Shown: piece after piece, positions 1 through 9,300 of the stretch
Layout of the letters: the number at the start of each line of letters is the position of its first letter
Numbering within the stretch: position 1 is the first letter of the stretch
Assembly: GCA_910578545.1 (NCBI GenBank)
Contig: CAJTPT010000011.1
Coordinates: 1 to 16,923 of the forward strand
Origin: an uncultured Christensenella sp.
GTDB lineage: Bacteria; Bacillota; Clostridia; Christensenellales; Pumilibacteraceae
Direction: 5' to 3'
Length of the DNA stretch: 16,923 nucleotides
Notes under the pieces: model-generated
The model's database searches: none
What the model was told of the DNA's origin: nothing
Seen by the model: only the letters and a program-made list of their open reading frames with translations
Translations under genes and position numbers: made by a program

Positions 1-68
1 CCCTTTGTCACTCGCAGGCTCGTGACGTTTCCCCCGAGGGGGACAACAAAGAGGACTGCACAACAGAA
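1..68. repeat. Structured intergenic repeat, copy 1 (left end may be cut by window edge)
   Basis: This non-coding segment contains two potential hairpins. The first has GTCAC at 7-11 facing GTGAC at 22-26. The second has TCCCCC at 30-35 facing GGGGGA at 38-43. They are followed by a tail with AGGACTGCACAAC at 52-64. The second hairpin and tail (25-68) recur almost exactly at 72-116, so this is a direct repeat. The layout resembles the short palindromic intergenic elements (REP or small MITE type) found in many copies in some Clostridia genomes, but copy number cannot be seen from one window. No intrinsic terminator is evident: the second hairpin is not followed by a T-run on either strand. 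Confidence 0.6.
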
Positions 69-71
69 TTA

Positions 72-116
72 ACGTTGTCCCCCGTGGGGGACAACAAAAA
101 GGATTGCGCAACCGAA
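72..116. repeat. Structured intergenic repeat, copy 2 with perfect 10-bp inverted repeat
   Basis: This is the second copy of the sequence at 25-68, offset by 47-48 bp. It differs by one inserted base and a few substitutions. Its core is a perfect inverted repeat, GTTGTCCCCC at 74-83 and GGGGGACAAC at 86-95, separated by two bases. Compared with copy 1 the stem is longer, and the shared bases outside the stem (ACAACAAA, AGGA, TGC, CAAC, GAA) are conserved. An A-run rather than a T-run follows on the + strand, so it is not a classical terminator for + strand transcripts. Confidence 0.6.
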
Positions 117-148
117 CGCGCCGCGCAATAATGGCAAAAAAAAGGTCG
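103..148. other. Further hairpins and A-run beside the repeat
   Basis: ATTGCGC at 103-109 faces GCGCAAT at 123-129 (7-bp arms, 13-nt loop). It overlaps the tail of the second repeat copy. An A8 run (135-142 region) and a CGCC-GCAA-GGCG stem with a GNRA-like loop (about 147-158) follow. On the minus strand this last stem would be followed by a T8 run, like a weak terminator, but no minus-strand gene ends here. The segment may be part of a larger repeat element. No protein product is supported. Confidence 0.35.
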
Positions 149-217
149 CCGCAAGGCGGTCATCCATTCCGAATTCATAATCCCGCATGCCGAATTGAAA
201 AAATTATCTTAATACCA

Positions 218-246
218 TTGACAAATTATGAACAATATGTTAACAT
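218..246 (+). promoter_or_regulatory. Candidate sigma-A-type promoter for the giant surface-protein gene
   Basis: A perfect -35 TTGACA at 218-223 is followed, after a 17-bp spacer, by TAACAT at 241-246 (four of six matches to TATAAT). The region is strongly AT-rich compared with the flanking coding DNA. It would give a start site near 253 and a 5' UTR of about 65 nt. The -10 lies inside a palindrome (ATGTTAACAT, 237-246), so a DNA-binding regulator there could block transcription. Confidence 0.55.
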
Positions 247-287
247 TTATCTGTATACATATGTAATTGTGAACAAATTGTTAACAA
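237..287. promoter_or_regulatory. Cluster of TGTNNACA palindromes, possible operator
   Basis: Four TGTNNACA sites lie within 50 bp: TGTTAACA (238-245), TGTATACA (252-259), TGTGAACA (268-275) and TGTTAACA (279-286). The last two belong to near-identical 10-mers, TTGTGAACAA and TTGTTAACAA, 11 bp apart, about one helical turn. The first covers the putative -10 of the giant gene. This is the arrangement expected of a multi-site operator. No specific regulator is identifiable, and AT-rich DNA yields such palindromes by chance more often than balanced DNA does. Confidence 0.35.
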
Positions 288-304
288 TAGCATTTGCGAT
301 AAAC

Positions 305-311
305 GGAGAGG
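305..311 (+). promoter_or_regulatory. Ribosome binding site of the giant gene
   Basis: GGAGAGG ends 6 nt before the ATG at 318. It is a good Shine-Dalgarno match at standard spacing and fixes the start codon. The basic and hydrophobic N-terminus that follows fits an export signal. Confidence 0.8.
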
Positions 312-317
312 TGTGGT

Positions 318-3300
318 ATGAAAAATCATACAAACAGAACCGATAACGGATATTCGATCAAAAAGGGCAAGAGAGCGCTTATTCTTATAGCGTCGTTGTT
401 TGCCGCCATTGCGGTGGCGATAACGTGTGCCATTACCTTCGGCGGCTACGGTAAGCGGGTCAACGTTGATAACGTTGGCGGCGGCGTTAGAGCGAGTACG
501 ACTTTTACTAACTTTTCTGGTGATAAATCGGCTCAGGGCGCGCTTGCGGCAGGTGATATACTTTCGTACACATTCACCAGCTCCTCCACTACTACCGGAA
601 GCGTTCTATCAGTAACTCTTCCTCGCGGCGAATACACTTTTGAGGTGTGGGGTGCGGCTGGTGGAACCAGTGCGCACGCGACTTCGGCAACCAACCTCGG
701 CGGTTACACAAAGGGTACGTACAAGATTACAGGCGCAAGCCAAACGCTATATATTTGCGTGGGCGGTCAAGGCATGACTGCTTCGCCTTATACTGGCGGC
801 TACAACGGCGGCGGCACTGGCGGCGGTAAAAGTGGTACCGACTCGGCAGGTGGCGGTGGCGCTACTCATATCGCGACCATGACTGGTACGCTTCGCCAGA
901 TTGGCGAAGCCAACAAGTCTAAGGTTCTTATCGTCGGCGGTGGAGCGGGCGGTAACGGTTGTACCAACTGGATAGGCGGTCAAGGCGGCGGCGGTAATAC
1001 CGCGCCTGCAACTGTCGGCACGGGCGGAACGTCGTACACTCCTGGCGGAAATCCCGGCACTACGTCGGGTGCAGGCTCTATGACGAGCATCACAGGTTAT
1101 GCCGAGGCCCCCGGCTTTGGATATGGCGGTAGCGGCGATACCGTTAACTACGGTTGCGGCGGCGGTGGCGGTGGCTACTATGGCGGTACAAACGGCAACA
1201 ACCAGTCGGGCGGCGGCTCGTCGGGCGGTGGCGGCTCCGGCTTTTGCGGCAACGGTTGCACGCAAGTAAGCGCTACCGCGGGAACTCGGTCTGGTAACGG
1301 CGAGGCTAAAATTACTGTAGTAAGCGTTAACCAAGCCCCCACTCAAAAATCAGTTGCTCTTACTACGTTTACGCGCGGCGGCACGATTAACAAAACTTTA
1401 AAGGCGTCCGACCTTGCGTCCGACCCCGAAGGCTCTGCCGTATACTTTACCAACGGCACAAGCTCTAATTACGATACTTATAGCAACTGCACGACCAACA
1501 GCGGTCTTTACCTCAATTCCGCGTGCACGGTAAGCGCCAACAAGTTTTTTACTTGGACTTTCTCGGGTAACACTTCATTCACCATAAACGGAATAAAGGC
1601 GTATCCGCGTTCGGGGCAGACGAGCGTTACTTACGGCTCCGGCGGCAACACGGTAAGGATATATACCAAAGTTCGCGATAACTACGGTACCAATACGACC
1701 CGAGCCATTTCTACCGTTTACTTTGATGTAAAGGTAAATAAAAACTCGATGTCGCTAAAGAGTTCCGTAAACGCCGCAGTCGTCGATTCGGCGGGTGCGT
1801 CGTCTACCGCAGGATGTATGATCGGATCATCGGTAAGCACTCCTGCGCCCGGGGATCCCGCATCTGCGACGGCTATATACAATCCGAACGGTATGGGCAT
1901 TACCACACTGTTCATCAAAAAGACTCTCATGCTCGGCGGAAAGATTACGCTTAACGCCGCAGATCTTATAAACAACGTTCTCGGCGTCGACCAAGCGGTC
2001 ATCGCTCTTACCGATACGACCAAAATCACCGGCTCGAGCAGACTGTTTAAGGTCACTCAGCTTGATTCGGGCGCAAGCAAAGTTACTACGTACAATACAG
2101 GACTTACGGCTATAGCTAACACGTTTAGCAGTATTTCTCTCGAATGTGTTACGCCCACGCCGGGCTATCAGGTGTTGCCCGTTACTGTATACATTGTGGA
2201 AAAGGCGGCGTGCAACGGTACCAACGTCGCGCTTTGGGACGCTTCGAGCGGTATGCTTTCGTATTCGTTCCAAATAGTATTTAAGATGGAAAACACACGC
2301 CCCGTGCTCAAGTCCGGCGTGGATAACGTTGTCGACCTTTCGGTAGGCGAGACAAATAAGGCTATTAAGCTAAACGACTACTTTTCGGATATTGACAACG
2401 CTTCGGGTATCGATTCTTCTACGCACAGCATTCTCGGCGTAGAAGTGCCCAAAAACGAGTTTATCGCGCTCGATAGACTTCAAAACACGGTGACGTTGGC
2501 GTCGCCCAACCAAAACTATTACAACAAAGGAACCAAGACTGCCGATTCTTTTGCGACGACCGCAAAGACCGATTTGGCTACTGGCTTCCTCGATAACATT
2601 GCGTACAACGCCACTGCGGGCGGTACCGATACCTCGCGCGAAGCGTTTATTCGCTTTACGTATTCGGGCGATACCATTACGGTAACGGGCTTGCGCGCAA
2701 GCTTCAGCCAGTATACTTCGACCCGTGCCAACGCGCCCGGGCACTTCTACTTATTGCTTCACATTCGCGATAATTGCGACTCGTTGGACAACGGAATTTG
2801 GTTGCCGCTCGCGTTTAGGGTAGGCGCAACTACCGCAAAGTCGTCCGATTCACCCGTTGCGACGGTTACTGCGCCCATTAACACGGCTTCGTCGCAAACC
2901 AAGTCGTCCGTATTCCCGAAGGCGGCAGGCACGCCGGGACAGAGCTTTTACTTTGCGCCCATGGCGGTCAACTACAACGGATCGCACGTAGTCGGTTTGT
3001 ACAAAGACTCGACGGGCGCTCTTACCGATGAAAACTTGCAACCGCTTGCAATCGACGGCGATAACTATGCGACTACGACGGGCTTAAAGAGCTGGAACGG
3101 CGCATATCTCAACGAGATGCTACAGCTTTCCTCCACGCCCGAATCGGTAGTAAAGAGCATGAGTTCCTATCTTGCCAAGGAGGTCGGCGACGGCTGGGAA
3201 AACCAGTATATCCGCGCGGAAAATCTTCCTATATATATAGATAGCGCGTACTTCCCCAAAACGCTGTACGGCGGCGGGCGTATCGTCGTACCCGACGGTG

Positions 3301-6300
3301 CGCTTACCGTGCCTGACGGCACCGGCTTTACCGTTTGGTCGCCTACAAAGGAAACAGTCGGCGGTAAGGTTTATTACGTGATAAACGGTCTTAAGATAAC
3401 GCTTAAGTCCGCAACGATGAACAGATATTTTTACGCCGACGCGGGCGTTACCGATATTGCCGGACTCGCGTCCGAATCTGCAAAAAAGATTAAGATTGCA
3501 GTTCGCGTTACCAACACCGCGCTCTCGATCGAAGGAACGGGCGGCAACGTTGCCGTTTACGGCGATAAGGCCGAAAGCAATGCGTACAGCGAGTACAGCA
3601 ACGACGGCATTCCCACGCTGTCGTATAAGATACCGCTCGGAACGACGTTTATCGTAACGCCGTACGATATCGCTTACGACTACGATATTCAAAACGCCGG
3701 CTTTGATAAGCTTGGCGGCGGCTTTACGCTGAACGGCTTGAACGGCTCGATAAGCGGCGGCTTGCTTACCGTCAGCGCGGATAAAGTCGACGGCGGCTTT
3801 AACGGACTGTTTGATAAATCCAAATACGCTTCGGTCGGTTATACGGGTAAGCTTACGGAGTTCCTTAACGGCGTCAACGACAAGACCACGGTCGGTCACG
3901 TCAGTAACGTAGCGGACGGTACTTCCGCCACTACGACAATCAATGACAATCAGGGCGTGTTTAGGGATAGACTGTTCTTTGCGCGCCAAACGGCGGGAAC
4001 GGACGCATACACGTACAACACCGCTACGTACAACGACTTTGTTTATTCCGCAACCAATGCCGACGGCTTTATTACCACAACATTCGGCAGTAGCATAAAA
4101 ATAGGCGATAATAAGGCCGTTCCTCTGGACTTTGTAATGTTCAGCTCGATCAACCGTACTTCTCAGCCTATCTATATAGATATGACGATTTCGGACAGAT
4201 ACGGCAATTCGGCGGACTGCAATTCCATGTTTACCTTCCGTATCGAAATCGAGGTTGTCAACACAAAACCGAATATCGTTAATCCGGATCACGTGGAAGA
4301 GCTTGCCGTAACGGCGGTCAGCCTTGAGGACGGTCGTATACTCAAAGATACGCACGTTTTTGCCGCCAACGGTAACGACGACAGAGACGGCTTGATGGAG
4401 GATATAGATGGCGACACTCCTGCGTATATCGTATCGCGCGGCGTGCTTATTGCCAATACCCGAGATCTTGTTACTACCTTCCGTAAAGTCACGTCGTTTG
4501 AAGAAATGGGCGACGACCTTACGGCGTATACGACTACGCCCGACGGAAGAGATCTTACCGACTTTATTTCCGCACGGCTTGACAGCAACAGAGAGCTTAT
4601 TGTCACGGCGCTCAACTCGACCAAGGCAATAGCGAGCGGCGTATACGTTTACTTCTTTGTAACGGATAATAACGGCGGCACCTCGCTCGGCTATGTTCAG
4701 GTCGAGGTCGTTAATACTTTGCCTCTGCTCAATACGTCGGAAGAGGACGGCTTTACCAAACAAAACGGTTATTTGTGGTCTATCGAATCGACAAGCAATT
4801 CCGATATTTCGCGCGACAGATACATAGTCGGCTCGGAACAGTCCAAGACTTTGTTAAAGACGGAATCGCCTGCCGACGCAGATCCCAACATTTCCATTGC
4901 GCCGACCGATCCCGATATTAAGCTTATAGCTACCGACGCCGACGCTTTGCACGACAGACTTGTGCTTTCGCAAATCACTGCGGTCAAAAACACGTCGTCA
5001 GGCGAGTACGAAACGATTAATTACATAAACTTGACTAAAGCAGGCGACGTCGCAACTAGGGATGAATTCGAGCGCGCCGTTCCGTCGGTCAATACCGACG
5101 CTATCGACTTTACGGGCTCGCCCTCGGCGGTTATAGTTTACCTGCGCAACAACGGCACCGATACCACGCTCGATAAGGACATGGCGTACAAAGCCGAGTT
5201 CTTGTTCTATGTAGGCGGTAAGTGGGTTAACCGCGGCGATTTGATTACAGAACTTATGACCGGCAGTCAAGCCGTTTTGGATGAGTGCTTTGACGATCGC
5301 GGGCGCTGGATAGTCGATCTTTGGGCGTTGCACCTAAAAGCGACTGCGGGCTTCGGCTCTAAGGTCGACGTGGGCGTTTCGTTCTCGCTCCGCGATAACA
5401 CCGAGCTTGGCGGCAGTACGGCGGGCGAACCGACGGCGTACAACAGCAACCGTAATAACAAGAAACCGAGCGGCGAGCTTGATAACCGCGTAATAGTCGA
5501 CGGCGGACTTATAACCACCGTTTATCAGCACATCTCAAGAACGGGTATTCGTTCGCTTAACGAGTTTATCGGCAAAAACGACGATTACTACGTTGTTGAG
5601 TACGTCGACGATAAGGGCAAAGCCACCAACTATCTGTCCACCTACGACGGGGATACGGAAAGCTTATACGGCAGCGGCGACACCGTAGGTACGTTGACCG
5701 TAGGCGGAAAGACGATAAAAAACCGTACCGAGGGTGAAGCGGACAATACGCTTGCCGGAACAAATTCGGGCGTAAAATACGGCACGGGTGTAAATACCGA
5801 CGGCGCATTTAAGTACGCGGATACTATTGTAATTCCCGCGGCAACCACGGGCGCTACTACCGAAGCGTCGCGTCCTATATATAAGGACGTCAACGTTCCC
5901 ATGAGTTACTTCGGACTTATGAAAACGCTTGCCACCCCTGTTGCGGAAGGCGACGAGGGTAGCGTTAAGTATAACACCGAGTATGTTGGCTACGACGTAC
6001 CCGACAAGGACGGGGTAAAAATCGACCTTGGTGAGTTAAGCACGATTGCGGCGGCTATATCGCTGTCCGACGGCGGCACCACGTGGACGGGCAATTCCGG
6101 CGAGCTCGCTCTTTCTAAAAACCCGTACATCAATATTACGCCGTTCTACTACGACATATCTAAGGGCGCTACCGCCAAGACTTTGTTCGACGACGAGTAC
6201 AGCAAGCCGTATTACAACAACCGCCTTGCCGTAACCACAATAAACGACAAAGGCGAGCTTATAGGCTTTGACAATATGCTCGATGCCAATAAGGACAGCT

Positions 6301-9300
6301 TTGTAGGCGACGGCACTATCATGTATCTCGAGGAGCAGTCCGACAAGCTTATAGAGCACAACTTCGGTTTGACCTTCTCTAAAAAGGACGTTCGTACCGG
6401 CGAGCGCAATCTTACGCTGAAGATAGATCTTGCCAAGTGCGAAAACGGCATTATTACCGCCGAGGAAGACAGCGACCGCCGTACGGTCGAGGTCAAGATC
6501 CGCGTGGAAAACTCGATGTTCGACCTTTACGAGCACGAGGGCGGTGTGTTAAAGTACGACGAGGATAACGGTACGTACTACGTAGATATACTTGATCTTC
6601 AGTCGTCCGACTCGATTTCGTTCGCGCTTACACGCCGCAACGTTAACGGCGAGCTCGAGGCGATCAACCCCGAATATTTGCTCATCAATCCCGATATTAT
6701 CAAAATCGGTTACGTCGACGAGGACTTCAGTGACAATACGTACCGCGATTACGTAGCGTTCTCGGCCGAATCGTTCGAGAGCGTGGATTCTTGGTACAGC
6801 GGCAAAGATTCGTATAAGCGGGCGACCGTGCTTAACGACGCCCAAAACGGCTTTGCAAATACTGCCGTATCCTATAAGGCGCAAAACTCCGTTGCCAACT
6901 ACTACGGCTTAACCAAGACCGACGACGGCGTTTATGACAGCGTCAAGGACGGCGAACTGAATTTGGCGGCAGTGGACGGCAAGTACAAGGCAAACGACGG
7001 TATGTACGGCTCGACGCGCGAGGGCTACAGTAGTTACTTTAACGCGTCAACCGTCGACAACGGAAAAATTATCAATATTACCGCTCTGCGCAAAACGTTT
7101 ATCAACGATATAGTATTTACGGGCATGAGCGACCTTACGCAAGCCAAGGTTATTGCCGAGTATGCCAAACGCGGACTTATTGCGGAATACGCAAGCGACG
7201 ACGTCGACCCGCTCAAGCCTACGCGCGTTTACTATCCGCTTAAGGTATTGGTTTTCGATTCGTGCGGCGCAGGCTGGAATGACGCTTCGTACACATCCAT
7301 AGAATTCCGTATTACCATTGTAAACGGCAATCCCAAGCTTAAAAAAGTGGGAGAAGGGGCTACCGTTAACGGCACTGAGGGTAGAGTGTATACGATCGAC
7401 CTTGCCGTAGGCAATACCTCGACGCTCAACCTTTACGACTTCGTTACCGACCCCGATATATATATCATGGGTACAAACGGTATTTATTCGCTTGCTACCG
7501 ACGCTCAGTTTAAGTCCGATTCCTCGGGCGTCGAGCGCGAAACGGGCGACTACTTGGATTCGCCCATTTCCTACGACCCGTACTGGGGCAAGACGTACGA
7601 TCCCGAGCCCATGAAGGACGGCGATATATACTACTACAACGGCGGCGGATTTACTACGTATCAGTCTGCGGAATACGAAAACCGCGACGTGGTTATGTGG
7701 ATGGAAACTACTTCGTCCGACAAAACGATTCCCACGCGAAACTACATATCGTTTACCGTCAATCGCCGTACGACTGCGGTATACGAAGGCAAAAACATTT
7801 ATATTGGACAGTACAGATTTACGCTTAACTTCCGCGACAGCAGTAAGGCGGAAACAGCGTACATCACGTTCATTATAAACATCCTCAACCAAACGCCGTC
7901 AATCGTTGCAACCGAGCGTTCCTTCACAATGCGTGCCGGTGACGATATTACGGTTCTTACAAGCTACTACGACGTGTTTACCGGCGCCGACGCGGCAATG
8001 AAAAAGGCGTTTGCAAGCTCGCAGACGTCTACGGTATTGTACTATCGCGAGAACAACGACGGTTATGGCACGAGCAACGGTGACGGACGTAACAATGCCG
8101 TAAAGGGATATTGGGTATTCCGCGATATCACTTCGGAAAAGAAATCGGAACTCATTACCGACGCTACCGCCGACAACATCGACAGAGAAAACGGCACATA
8201 TCTGCATTTGGGTTATCTCGGTCTTGCCGACGACGATACGCCTTGGCGACTCAGAATAACCCACGTTGACTATAACAACGAAAAGCTCGAAGTCAACATG
8301 CGCGATACTATTAGACTTCTCAACGAGCACAACACCGATTCCAATAACGTCGCCGTCAGAATAGAGGCGCTTTCCGCGTGCGTTAACGAGCCTGTCACGT
8401 TTACTATTATCGACGGCGAGGGCGGCGAGGCTAAGGTGACGCTGTACTTTACCGTTGTCAGCTCGGCGCCTATTGCGCTCGATTGCGCCGACGCCGACGA
8501 AAAGACTAAGGTAACGTCTGCCGACCTCGAGGGCGTCGAGGACGAATTTAACGACGGTATTTACGTCGATAAGACGTTTAGGCTGTTCACAGTTGCTTCC
8601 GATACTTCTGCAAGATATTCGATCGAAGGGTTCCCGGGTGAAACCAAGCTTGCCAAAAAATCGTACACAATACCTATGACAAGCGTCGCACGCGACCCTG
8701 ACGGAGCAAACGAAACCAACAATATGACGCTTTACGGCGCCGGCTACTTTGCCGTCAACGGCAAGGCGCTTGTAGCGGACGCTCGAGGTGTGTTCCACGC
8801 CGATTACTTCGATATATCGGTAACCAACGGCGGAAGATCGTTAGTTATTACCTCGACGGGCTACAACCCCGACGGCGACGGCTACGAGGTGCTTACGTTC
8901 CGTATTGCGGACTACGGAAATCCTGCGTTTGAAAACACGCTCGAAATCACGTTGCACGTTTATACGTTGTATTCGGACATTGTCAACCCGACCGTCGGCG
9001 CAATGGACGATAAGGCGTACGACGCATACCTTGCGGGCTCGGACGTTGTAAACGTAGTTTCCTACGACGATTACTACGATACGTCAAAGCAAACGGATAA
9101 ATCCAAGTATGCCTACGTCAAGCTTTCCGATAACTTAGGTAACACCAACAATGACAAGTCGCCCATAGTCGATCCCGACGCAAAGGCGCTTGGAGACAGC
9201 AAGTATTCGGCGGTTCTGTACGCGTTTATCGACGTTGACGGCGACGGGAATATCACCAAGCTGTCGGCGGATAAGCTCAAGTCGATGCTTACCCACACAA

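Noticed and set aside
74..100. Strong C5/G5 hairpin as an intrinsic terminator for an upstream gene
   Set aside because: The stem is followed by an A-run on the + strand and by a mixed sequence on the minus strand, so no T-tract is in the right place on either.
1..148. CRISPR array
   Set aside because: Only two copies with a 47-48 bp offset and almost no spacer. The copies are diverged and contain strong palindromes, and no cas genes are nearby.
104..346. 80-codon frame overlapping the start of the giant gene
   Set aside because: It runs through the repeat, the promoter and the palindromes, has no ribosome binding site and shows no protein-like composition.
3120..4763. 547-codon open frame on the minus strand inside the giant gene, with others at 7047-7892, 7899-8798 and 9873-10706
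   Set aside because: All lie in exact codon-over-codon register with the giant gene. In that register stops appear only where the sense gene uses TTA, CTA or TCA, which this gene rarely does. The translations have no recognisable domains, and I saw no convincing ribosome binding sites.
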